From the NCBI GenBank assembly GCA_902598305.1, contig CACKBL010000004.1:1-64000 (forward strand): a stretch of DNA of 64,000 nt. The letters are read 5' to 3'. The position numbers and the translations under genes were made by a program. Position 1 is the stretch's first letter; every line of letters begins with the position of its first letter. Shown here piece by piece: positions 53,494 to 61,408 of the stretch. The notes under the pieces were generated by a model. The model made no database searches. It saw only the letters and a program-made list of their open reading frames with translations, and was not told the origin of the DNA. Source of the DNA: an uncultured Bacteroidota bacterium (GTDB lineage Bacteria; Bacteroidota; Bacteroidia; Flavobacteriales; Flavobacteriaceae).

Positions 53494-53560
53494 ATTAAGC
53501 TGTCAAAAGTAAATTTATTTATAATATTTAACCAATTAAATCAGATTTTTAAAAAATAAA

Positions 53561-53620
53561 ATAGTCCAAACTGGACTATAACTAACCTAAAGTTAAAAAT
53601 GTGTATCAGCAGATACACAT
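53561..53620. repeat. Cassette 3 right-end palindrome and hairpin
   Basis: ATAGTCC-AAACT-GGACTAT (53561-53579) is a perfect 7-bp stem homologous to the cassette 2 palindromes. It is followed by ATGTGTATC (53599-53607), loop AGCA, GATACACAT (53612-53620), the inverted counterpart of the left hairpin. Confidence 0.75.
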
Positions 53621-53625
53621 TTTGA

Positions 53626-53678
53626 TGGTACACAGAGGTGTACCACGTACAGAGATATATGGTACACAATGTGTACCA
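53626..53678. repeat. Cassette 3 right-end motifs, TGTGTACCA
   Basis: TGGTACACA (53626-53634) with GGTGTACCA (53637-53645), then TGGTACACA (53660-53668), one base, TGTGTACCA (53670-53678). Forward copies are 33 bp apart. The last ends exactly 51 bp before tRNA-core copy 4. Confidence 0.78.
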
Positions 53679-53729
53679 CTGTATTCTGTAACTTGTTGAT
53701 TAATAACATATTAAGAAGTTGGTTCTGGT

Positions 53730-53743
53730 ACAGGTGGGACCAC
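53730..53743 (+). repeat. tRNA 3'-end core, copy 4 (outer boundary of the array)
   Basis: ACAGGTGGGACCAC: 13 of 14 bases as in the tRNA. Host sequence (terminator and S9 peptidase gene) resumes after it. Confidence 0.8.
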
Positions 53744-53747
53744 TTTT

Positions 53748-53778
53748 AACTCCCTAATTATTAGGGAGTTACTTTTTT
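53748..53778. terminator. Intrinsic terminator after tRNA-core copy 4, shared with the S9 peptidase gene
   Basis: AACTCCCTAA (53748-53757) pairs perfectly with TTAGGGAGTT (53761-53770) around a 3-nt loop, followed by ACTTTTTT. The peptidase stop lies in the second arm. This is probably the original terminator of the tRNA gene before any insertion. Confidence 0.75.
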
Positions 53779-55649
53779 AAACTTTGTTTAAGCTGATTGT
53801 TTAAAAAGGCAAGAATTTTGCTGTATCCTTCAATTTGCTGTTGTTTTTTTGCAAAACCATGACCTGCATCTTCAAAAAGCACATATTCGACGTAAACACC
53901 AGAATCGCGAGCCGCTTTTACCATCTCATCGGACTCTATTTGAAGAACTCTAGGATCGTTTGCCCCTTGTAAAACCATAATGGGATTTTTAATATTCTGT
54001 GCATGGAATAAAGGAGAAATATTATACAACCTAATCGAGTCCTTAGAGTAAGGGTTACCCATTTCTTTGTATAATTGGTTCCTTGATGATTCCCAATAAG
54101 CTGGTATTGATCGTAGTGTTCGAACCCAATTCGTCACACCATATATATTTACACCAACCTTAAACTCATTAGGTATAAAGGTCATTGCAGCCATGGTCAT
54201 AAATCCGCCGTAGCTACCACCTATTATTCCAATCTTTTCTGTGTCAATATATTCTTGTTTTTGAAGCCAATATTTTCCCCAAGCACAATCCTTTAAATCG
54301 TTTTCTCCGTGATTTTTATCATCCAAAGAATAAAAGGTTTTTCCATAACCACTACTGCCTCTATTGTTGACAGCTAGAATTGCATATCCGTGGTTTACTA
54401 GATATTGAATTAATGGCCGGTAACCAATCCTAGACTGCCCACCTGGGCCACCATGTACCCACACAAGAGCAGGTACTTTTTCTTTCTTCGTAGCATTTTT
54501 TGGTTTATATAAAATGGCAGGTATTTTCAATCCGTCAAAAGATTCATATCTAACAACTTTTCCCTCTGCAAGGTTTGAAGGGTTTATCTTTGAATTTAAA
54601 TTTGAAGTTATTTTATTTAGCTCATTATTTGTTAAATTATAGGTATATATTTCACCAGGAGATTTTGAGCTTCTAGCGCTGATTCTAAGCATCTCTTCAT
54701 TCTCAGAAAAATAAACGCTATCAATATTTAAACCTTCAAACCCATTAAAGTTTACTGTAGATTTGTCATTATTATTTATAACAACTAATCTATTTTTTGC
54801 GTCTTCATTTATAGATATTACTCTATAAGTGTTATTTTTGGTTAGATAACTATTTCTGACATCCCAATTTGTTTTATAAATTAAATCTCTTTCCCCAGAA
54901 GTAATATTGTACGACATTAGGTAGTAAAACTCTCCTTCATAATTTGTTGTATAATAATAATTTTCATCATTTTTATCGAATCCTTGCCCCGAATAATTTG
55001 CTTTTTCATTTGAGATTTCAATTTTCTCTTTCGAGACGAAATCATAAAGAAACATCTTATCTTCATTCCTAGAGATACTGAGTTCGAAAACCAAATATTT
55101 ATCATTTTCAGAAATAGAATTATAGCTGTAAGCCATATCATTTTGGAAAACCATTTTTGTTTCCAATGTCTCGATATTAATTTTATAAAGGTCAAAATAT
55201 TTTGGATTTCGAGAGTTGGATTGAAAGTACATATTCTTTTGATCCTTTGTCCATCCAAACAATGATGCTTTTGTCTTTTCACCAGGAGTAAGGTCAATGC
55301 TTTTTTCATTTCTTATAAGGTACAAATGAGAGTTTTCATTTCCTCCTTTGTCAGCACTATAAATAATTTCATTTGTAAGAGGCGAATATCCTTGAACAAA
55401 ATAGGACTCCTTTTGAGAATTGGTTTTCTGGATTTCTTTTTTTGTAGTTAAATCAACTTCATAAATATTAAAAACACCTGTTTTGTCGGAGCTATATACT
55501 AATTTACTTGCATCTTTCGAAAAATATCCGCCAGAGCTTCTGTTGTTAGACATTAAGGTTTCTATTGTATAATTTTCTCCCTCAGAAAAGGTTTTTTTAC
55601 AATTAAAAAAAACTAAAAAGCTTGCTAAGCAAAATATATATTTATCCAT
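53769..55649 (-). CDS. S9 family peptidase (prolyl oligopeptidase/DPP-like), lipoprotein
   Basis: The 626-residue protein from ATG 55649 has a lipoprotein-type signal (MDKYIFCLASFLVFFNC). An N-terminal WD40/beta-propeller-like region follows (repeats such as KLVYSSDKTGVFNIYEV). The C-terminal alpha/beta hydrolase has PALVWVHGGPGGQ, the nucleophile IGGSYGGFM, the acid GANDPRV and the catalytic His in EDAGHGF. It would remove dipeptides or cleave peptides at the cell surface. A TTG at 55661 is a weaker start. It is the first host gene after the cassette array. Confidence 0.93.
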   Translation of the reverse strand: MDKYIFCLASFLVFFNCKKTFSEGENYTIETLMSNNRSSGGYFSKDASKLVYSSDKTGVFNIYEVDLTTKKEIQKTNSQKESYFVQGYSPLTNEIIYSADKGGNENSHLYLIRNEKSIDLTPGEKTKASLFGWTKDQKNMYFQSNSRNPKYFDLYKINIETLETKMVFQNDMAYSYNSISENDKYLVFELSISRNEDKMFLYDFVSKEKIEISNEKANYSGQGFDKNDENYYYTTNYEGEFYYLMSYNITSGERDLIYKTNWDVRNSYLTKNNTYRVISINEDAKNRLVVINNNDKSTVNFNGFEGLNIDSVYFSENEEMLRISARSSKSPGEIYTYNLTNNELNKITSNLNSKINPSNLAEGKVVRYESFDGLKIPAILYKPKNATKKEKVPALVWVHGGPGGQSRIGYRPLIQYLVNHGYAILAVNNRGSSGYGKTFYSLDDKNHGENDLKDCAWGKYWLQKQEYIDTEKIGIIGGSYGGFMTMAAMTFIPNEFKVGVNIYGVTNWVRTLRSIPAYWESSRNQLYKEMGNPYSKDSIRLYNISPLFHAQNIKNPIMVLQGANDPRVLQIESDEMVKAARDSGVYVEYVLFEDAGHGFAKKQQQIEGYSKILAFLNNQLKQSLKK

Positions 55650-55757
55650 TTTTATAATCAATTACATTATTAAAACTAATTAAATTATTTTGAAATTAAT
55701 TATATATTACTTTAGAGTAACATTTTATATTTTTATAGAAAGAAAATTTAACCAAAA

Positions 55758-56264
55758 ATGAAGAAAACAATATTAATTTTAATTTCTCTTTTAACTTTTG
55801 CTTGTCAGCATAATGAAAGATCTATTGGTTTTACAAGCCTTGCAAATGATGGTGAAGAGTATAAATTCTATCTCGGTACTGACTCTACCATTGAAGTAGT
55901 TAAAAAATTTGATCAAATATCAAAAACTAAAAACTACGAAGAGCTAAGAAAAATATTTTCAGATACTGCAAAATTCACATATTATAATGGAGTTGAAAAT
56001 ACCCTCGACGAATTTATAACTTTAAATCAAAAACGAGATTCAACACTGCTCGCTAATGGTGAGACTTTAACTTGGAATCCTCAATGGGCTTTATCGGTCG
56101 ATATAAACCCCAAGAAGGGTGGTGAGCATGTAAATATGATGTATTTGGCTGAATACAATGGTAAAGAAGATAGCAGTAAATTTTATGCAAATCTTTGGTT
56201 CTATGTTAGAAATGACAAAATCGTTACAGTTAATCAATACAATCAAAGTATAAACAACGACTAG
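55758..56264 (+). CDS. Putative lipoprotein, NTF2/SnoaL-like
   Basis: The 168-residue protein begins with a lipoprotein signal (MKKTILILISLLTFAC). The body has an NTF2-like pattern: helix VVKKFDQISKTKNYEELRKIF, SDTAKFTYYNG, and paired strands ending FYVRNDKIVTVNQYNQ. This cone-like fold is used by many ligand-binding or enzymatic proteins; the ligand is unknown. It is divergent from the S9 peptidase, with a 108-bp gap. Confidence 0.72.
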   Translation: MKKTILILISLLTFACQHNERSIGFTSLANDGEEYKFYLGTDSTIEVVKKFDQISKTKNYEELRKIFSDTAKFTYYNGVENTLDEFITLNQKRDSTLLANGETLTWNPQWALSVDINPKKGGEHVNMMYLAEYNGKEDSSKFYANLWFYVRNDKIVTVNQYNQSINND

Positions 56265-56375
56265 TAATCCAACATATTAATTTGCTTAAAACTACAAAAG
56301 TTTTTAATTGTGTTTTACCTATAGAAATTAAATCTACTTAAGGTATAAAGTGTAACAGCTTATTTACTAAGTGTG

Positions 56376-56996
56376 TTACAATTTTTCACCTGTGACAATC
56401 AGAGTACCTTCCCAGTCTTTTTTTTGATTTACTCTCCATGAGTGGACATTTTTAAAATTTGAATTTAAAAACATTTGTTTCCACTCATTTTCTGAAAAAA
56501 GCTTCATTATGGAAACACCTGTGTCCTCAGGCCAAGAGTGCGAAATTAAATTCTCTTTATAATAGTCAATTCCAATAATCAACCTAGAATTTTTTGTGAT
56601 CCAATTTTCATAAATGTGATGAATTAGTTTTTCAGGATTTTCAAAATAATAAAAAACCTCCATGGACATGACCAAGTCTACTTTTTCACCAGGCTTCCAG
56701 TTTAGCAAGTCCGAACAAACATATTCATTTTTTTTGTCTAATTTCTTAGCTTTTTCAATCATCCTCTTTGAGCCGTCAATACCAATTGATTTAATGCATC
56801 TAGAGTCATTTGAAATATTTCTTACCAACCACCCATTCCCGCATCCTGCGTCTATAAATGAAAACTGCTCTAAAGAACTTGTTGAATATTCTACCATTTT
56901 ACCCACAGCTGAAGCATGATTCTTTTCTAATCCATCATCCTTTCCAATTTTTACCCAGTTATCAAAAACATCAATGGGAGATTTTTTTAATTTCAT
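56376..56996 (-). CDS. Class I SAM-dependent methyltransferase
   Basis: The 206-residue protein has motif I FIDAGCGNGWLVRNI, motif II SIGIDGSKRMIEKAKKL, CSDLLNW and VDLVMSMEVFYYFENPEKLI, a small-molecule methyltransferase core. The substrate is unknown. It begins exactly where the upstream beta-lactamase/VanX fusion gene ends (56997), so the two are in one transcript. An imperfect inverted repeat (TGTAACA 56351-56357, TGTTACA 56374-56380) lies at its 3' end. Confidence 0.86.
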   Translation of the reverse strand: MKLKKSPIDVFDNWVKIGKDDGLEKNHASAVGKMVEYSTSSLEQFSFIDAGCGNGWLVRNISNDSRCIKSIGIDGSKRMIEKAKKLDKKNEYVCSDLLNWKPGEKVDLVMSMEVFYYFENPEKLIHHIYENWITKNSRLIIGIDYYKENLISHSWPEDTGVSIMKLFSENEWKQMFLNSNFKNVHSWRVNQKKDWEGTLIVTGEKL

Positions 56997-59339
56997 TTAC
57001 TTTATGTCTTCAAATTTCAAATTCCCAATTCCATATTTTTTCCAATCTTTATAATCGAAATGCCACCATTCATATTCGTATACACTAAAGCCTTCTGATT
57101 CCATCTTTTCCCGAAGTAAATCTCTTAACCATCTCTGTTTGGTTGTACCGCCATAATAATACGGAAAAGCTCTATCTGTGAATTCATCGTAGCCGCTTAT
57201 CATCTCAACAGGGCTTCCAGTAGAAAGCTCATATAGGGTAAGGTCAACGGCACACCCTCTATTATGTCTTGAACCGTTTTGTGGATTTGCAACAAATATT
57301 TTTTTGTCCACAGGAGTGGCATCCCAAAACATTTTTGTGACATACCAAGGTCGATATGCGTCATGAATTAATAATCCAAACCCATAGGATCTTAATTTTT
57401 CATTAACTCTTTTAAGTGCTTCTGCTGCAGGTCTTTGAAGAAATGCGTTACTTGTTTTATAGAATTTACTCCCCATAAAATTATTTTCACTAGCATATCT
57501 TATATCATATTTAATTGACTTATCAATATTTTTTATTTCAACCAAATCAAATTTATCTGATTTAGAATTTTCGAACGGAGGGTTTGTTTTTTCAGCTTCT
57601 CTTCTTAATTCATTGATTGGCTTTACGGGAGTGATTTTAAATGTTTCCGTTGTTAACAACAAAGGACTTCTTCTTTTGAATATTGGGCCATTTAATATTG
57701 AAACTTCTGTAGCTATTCCGTTTTCATTGATTTTAAAATTTAGCTTTTCGCTTTTATACATCCCTGTTGTCTTTGGAAATTTGAATAAATTTTTATTTTC
57801 TTGAATTAATTTATTTTTTTCAATCCATTCAATCAAAACCCATAAATTACCAGCGTCCTCATACACATATAAGATATTATGATCCCAACCATATTCTCCA
57901 ATAAGACCAAGCCAATCTTTAGGAAAGTCTGGATTTGAAACTTTTGCAACTTTTTTGTATTCCTTTTTATTCACGATTAGGTTATCCCCATCCTTTTCAA
58001 TTAATATTCCTCCCTGATTAATTTTACCATCCGAAATGAATTGAGAATTAAATTCTTTAATTGGAACTTCAAAATAGTCATTCTCTAAAATAATTTGGTT
58101 TTCAATTTTTTTAATTTTAATTCTGTTTGTTTCGTTTTCATAATCTCCAATTAAATTTTCTTCAATTTCTTTTTCTATAGATTTTGTTTTCACATACTCT
58201 GGAAGTTTTAATTTCTTTTCTTTCGCGATTAAAAGATCTAGTGCATAACTGGAAATTTTCCTTGTTATTGAATTTGAAATATCTACAGATGAAGCAACAA
58301 CAACTCCAATTTTTGACTCTGGAAGAGCTGACAACTGTGTAGAATAACCATAAATCGCGCCTCCATGACTAATCATTTTATATCCATTATGTTTGGATAC
58401 TCTGAACCCAATTCCATAATCACTCTCTGCAGAATCAGTAAATTGTGGGGTAAACATTTCTTTTAAAGTGTTGGGGTTAACAAACTTCTTTCCATTTACA
58501 GATCCATCTGAAAAAATCATATTCACAAATTTTGCTAAATCAGTTACTGAAGAATACAAACTTCCTGCAGGAATCATACCCAGCTCAAATCTTGGTGCTT
58601 TAAAACTTCTTCCATCGTAACTCCACATGGTTGCTTCAGCTAGATTTAAGGACATTGAATTTTTGAATTCAAATGAACTGGCATTCATATTCAAAGGATT
58701 TAAAATATTTTCTTGCATAAACTCCACGTAGGGTTTTCGAAAAATTTTTTCTAATGTGTATCCAACAACAGCAATTCCAGCATTTGAATATTTCGTTATA
58801 GATCCTGGAGGGTGAATTAGAGAAGAGTTACTTACACTTTCAACTGTTTTTTCAAGTGAGGTTTCATTATCGGCAAAATAATTCCCATATGCAGGCTCCC
58901 TTAAAATTCCGGCTCTGTGAGACATTAATTGTCTCAGAGTGATGGGTTCATTATTAAATATATTTTTTGGGTTGAATTTTGGGAGGTAATTTTGTATGGG
59001 CAAATCAATGTCAATGTCTCCACTTTCTCTTTTTTTCATGATGGCTATGTCAGTAAACAACTTAGACACCGATCCAACTCTATAAATAGTGTTTTCATCT
59101 GCTTTCATTTTTTTTTCTTCGTCTATAAATCCAAATCCTTCAGCCCAAAAAAAATCATTTTGTTTTAAAATTGCAATTGAAATAGCATTTAGATTTTTGT
59201 CTTTTATTTCATATTCTACAGCATCACTTAACTTTTCAACCACATCATTGTAAAATGGATTGATTTTAGGATTAACAACCTCGCAAGAGATAGATGTTAG
59301 TATCAAAAACATTAAGGGTAAGCAAATATTTTTTTTCAT
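56997..59339 (-). CDS. Fusion of beta-lactamase-like serine hydrolase and VanX-like D-Ala-D-Ala dipeptidase
   Basis: The 780-residue protein has a lipoprotein-type signal (LILTSISC, Cys19). Residues about 35-380 form a class C beta-lactamase/PBP-like domain with the nucleophile Ser90-Val-Ser-Lys93, TKYSNAGIAVVG (Tyr-x-Asn) and HGGAIYGYS. A beta-rich linker follows (about 385-560). Residues 590-780 form an M15D/VanX peptidase with GSRHNRGCAVDLTLYE and YEYEWWHFDY. VanX-type enzymes split D-Ala-D-Ala. The fusion may recycle or remodel peptidoglycan peptides in the periplasm. The two domains are clear, the joint role inferred. Confidence 0.9.
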   Translation of the reverse strand: MKKNICLPLMFLILTSISCEVVNPKINPFYNDVVEKLSDAVEYEIKDKNLNAISIAILKQNDFFWAEGFGFIDEEKKMKADENTIYRVGSVSKLFTDIAIMKKRESGDIDIDLPIQNYLPKFNPKNIFNNEPITLRQLMSHRAGILREPAYGNYFADNETSLEKTVESVSNSSLIHPPGSITKYSNAGIAVVGYTLEKIFRKPYVEFMQENILNPLNMNASSFEFKNSMSLNLAEATMWSYDGRSFKAPRFELGMIPAGSLYSSVTDLAKFVNMIFSDGSVNGKKFVNPNTLKEMFTPQFTDSAESDYGIGFRVSKHNGYKMISHGGAIYGYSTQLSALPESKIGVVVASSVDISNSITRKISSYALDLLIAKEKKLKLPEYVKTKSIEKEIEENLIGDYENETNRIKIKKIENQIILENDYFEVPIKEFNSQFISDGKINQGGILIEKDGDNLIVNKKEYKKVAKVSNPDFPKDWLGLIGEYGWDHNILYVYEDAGNLWVLIEWIEKNKLIQENKNLFKFPKTTGMYKSEKLNFKINENGIATEVSILNGPIFKRRSPLLLTTETFKITPVKPINELRREAEKTNPPFENSKSDKFDLVEIKNIDKSIKYDIRYASENNFMGSKFYKTSNAFLQRPAAEALKRVNEKLRSYGFGLLIHDAYRPWYVTKMFWDATPVDKKIFVANPQNGSRHNRGCAVDLTLYELSTGSPVEMISGYDEFTDRAFPYYYGGTTKQRWLRDLLREKMESEGFSVYEYEWWHFDYKDWKKYGIGNLKFEDIK

Positions 59340-59418
59340 GAAGCAGATTTTGAAAAAGATATTTAAAATATTTTTTTGTAAAATAAAAAAATAAATTTAA
59401 AGGAGTTTTTTGAAAAAA

Positions 59419-60549
59419 TTAATTAATAATTAAGTCTGCTGTTTTTTCTCCAACAATTGATCCTATTGAAATCCCCATACCTCCAAGCCTAACACCCAAA
59501 ACTATATTTTCAGACACCCTTTTAATTAAAGGGAGTTTATTTATTCCGAACCCCATAATTCCTGACCACTCACTTTCAATCTTAAAATTGATGTCAGGAA
59601 GAATGAAAGTTTTAATATGTTCAATTAATTTTTGACGGATAATTTTATTTGATCCAAAAGATAAAGTTGACTCATTATGTATGTCTATCTCTCTTCCCCC
59701 ACCTATAAGCAATCTTCTCTTAATATTTCTAAAATAATAATACCCTTGGTTGTAATGAAAGCATCCATCAATTTTTAAATCAGGTATTTCATTTGTGAGT
59801 AAAATAATTCCTCTTCCTGGTGAAATATCTTCCATTTCAAACCAATTTTTTGCGAATGCATTTGTACAAATTGCCAATTTATTTGTTTTTATATCAATAG
59901 ATTGATTTCTACTTTTCAATTTTAGAAAAATTTTACTTGAGGTCTCCTCAAAGCTTTCAACTTCGGTTGAAAAGTAGCAGTCAACTCCTAAAGAACCCAA
60001 CTTTTGCTTTAAACTAAAAATCATTTTTCCGGGATTAATTGACCCTTCATGTTTATTTATAGCTAATCCAACAACAATCTCTTTAGCAAAATCAAACCTT
60101 TTAATGTCTTTATTACATAGAGAAAAACAATTTTTATCCATTAAAGGATTTAATAACTCATTGATTTCGTAAATTCTTTTCTCTAGCCCGTTATTGTCAA
60201 AAAAGAGTTCGTAGCCATTACAATTAGAATATGATATGTTTTTGTCTCCAAGATCATTTCGAAGTTTCTCTAAACCTCTAATTCTTAATTCCAGTAATGA
60301 TAATAGATTATCATCTGACATTTCTTTACGGTTTTTCTCAATTTCTGAAATTGAACCAAAGCAAGCAAAACCAGCATTTTTTGTACTGGCCCCTAATGGC
60401 AAAATACCCCTTTCGATTAATGCTACTCTGGCATTTTTATTTTCACTTGCGATTTTTAAAGCTGTAAAAGACCCTACAATTCCTCCTCCGATCACTACGT
60501 AGTCATAATCTGTGAGCCAATTTCTCTCCCAAAAACTTATATTCTTCAA
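59419..60549 (-). CDS. FAD-dependent oxidoreductase (DAO family)
   Basis: The 376-residue protein has the FAD-binding VVIGGGIVGSFTALKIASE and the family landmarks ERGILPLGASTKNAGFACFG, NKHEGSINPGKMI, and the C-terminal GIMGFGINKLPLIKRVSENIVLGVRLGGMGISIG. D-amino-acid oxidase/glycine oxidase/sarcosine oxidase members oxidise secondary or primary amines; the substrate is unknown. No signal peptide. It is upstream of the fusion gene on the same strand, separated by 79 bp. A role in D-alanine use is a tempting but unproven link. Confidence 0.87.
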   Translation of the reverse strand: MKNISFWERNWLTDYDYVVIGGGIVGSFTALKIASENKNARVALIERGILPLGASTKNAGFACFGSISEIEKNRKEMSDDNLLSLLELRIRGLEKLRNDLGDKNISYSNCNGYELFFDNNGLEKRIYEINELLNPLMDKNCFSLCNKDIKRFDFAKEIVVGLAINKHEGSINPGKMIFSLKQKLGSLGVDCYFSTEVESFEETSSKIFLKLKSRNQSIDIKTNKLAICTNAFAKNWFEMEDISPGRGIILLTNEIPDLKIDGCFHYNQGYYYFRNIKRRLLIGGGREIDIHNESTLSFGSNKIIRQKLIEHIKTFILPDINFKIESEWSGIMGFGINKLPLIKRVSENIVLGVRLGGMGISIGSIVGEKTADLIIN

Positions 60550-60632
60550 AATTTATATAATATTAAAAATAGATATGTTTTCAAATTAAATATATTTTCG
60601 TAAAATTGTTTATTAACCTAAACTAATTCATT

Positions 60633-61382
60633 ATGAAAAACTTTAAAATATTAATTTTAGCCCTTTTATTTGTTTCAGTATCTGTTGCTCAATCTAATCC
60701 CAACGCGGAATATTGGGTAACTTATCAGTATACACCTAAAAAGGGGATGACAGCCAAATTTGAAAGTGCCGTAAAGGCAAAAACAAAAATGTATAATAAG
60801 TCGGATAACCCAGTGTACACTGCGATACAAACAACCGGAGAATTGTCTGAAAATGGTAGATATGAAAGGATATTACCTAGACGAGATATAGAGTGGTTTA
60901 TGAGAGACAACTCAGCCGAAGGTAAATATTGGATGACAAATGTTGATAAATACGTCCAAAAAGGAGAAGGTCCATATGTATGGATTAGAGTAAAGCAATT
61001 AAGTATAAATTTTGATAAACCATCACCGGCAAAATATCTGCGTGTACTTACCCGAGTTTTAAAAAATGGAGACAATTCTGACTTTTGGAGATATCTTAGA
61101 AGATATTCTGAGGTTTTAAAGAAAACTAGACCAGATATAAGATGGTCTGTTTTCAGATTGGACTCTGGTGGCAATGCTAATACAATAAGAATTGTTACCG
61201 CCTATGATGACATGAAAATGCCAGAAGGACCAACTGAGAGTGGAGCTACTAGAGAAGTTTATGACGAAATGTATGAAGGTGCATGGGAAGATGACTTTGA
61301 TAAGTACAACGAAAGACTAATTGAGTGGGCTAGGCCTCAATACAATTATTCTCTCAGAGCTGATTTATCAACTAGCAATTAA
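60633..61382 (+). CDS. Secreted protein of unknown function (first of two)
   Basis: The 249-residue protein starts with a clear signal peptide (MKNFKILILALLFVSVSVAQ). The mature part begins EYWVTYQYTPKKGMTAKFESAVKAK and contains two similar alpha/beta halves with strand-helix patterns like dimeric alpha+beta-barrel (ABM/NIPSNAP) folds; this is only a pattern impression. Conserved Trp/Tyr/Arg residues are frequent. It is followed 26 bp later by a second secreted protein of similar plan, so they are likely co-expressed. No function is recognised. Confidence 0.72.
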   Translation: MKNFKILILALLFVSVSVAQSNPNAEYWVTYQYTPKKGMTAKFESAVKAKTKMYNKSDNPVYTAIQTTGELSENGRYERILPRRDIEWFMRDNSAEGKYWMTNVDKYVQKGEGPYVWIRVKQLSINFDKPSPAKYLRVLTRVLKNGDNSDFWRYLRRYSEVLKKTRPDIRWSVFRLDSGGNANTIRIVTAYDDMKMPEGPTESGATREVYDEMYEGAWEDDFDKYNERLIEWARPQYNYSLRADLSTSN

Positions 61383-61408
61383 TTTTACTAACTATTAAAT
61401 TTAAAAAA

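Larger units (their letters stand above)
50122..53729 (+). mobile_element. Cassette 3: integrase-less tRNA-3'-end cassette with an RM operon
   Basis: This 3,608-bp unit runs from the third to the fourth tRNA-core copy. It has a terminator, left direct motifs TGTGTACCA (50192, 50204, plus a third at 50249), a hairpin (stem GTGTATC) and a four-gene minus-strand operon. The right end has a conserved AGTCC/GGACT palindrome, the same hairpin, and two inverted TGTGTACCA pairs, the last ending 51 bp before the core. No recombinase is present. It is probably the oldest surviving insertion, since it lies furthest from the tRNA. Confidence 0.7.

Noticed and set aside
45540-53743. The tRNA-like ends at 45557, 50122 and 53730 as additional tRNA genes
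   Set aside because: Only the T-stem 3' half and acceptor 3' strand are present; no 5' acceptor strand, D arm or anticodon arm can be paired.
44200-53743. CRISPR array or integron attC array as an explanation for the repeats
   Set aside because: There are only a few short motifs at unit ends, no regular spacers, no cas genes, no integron integrase, and the repeated core is the tRNA 3' end.
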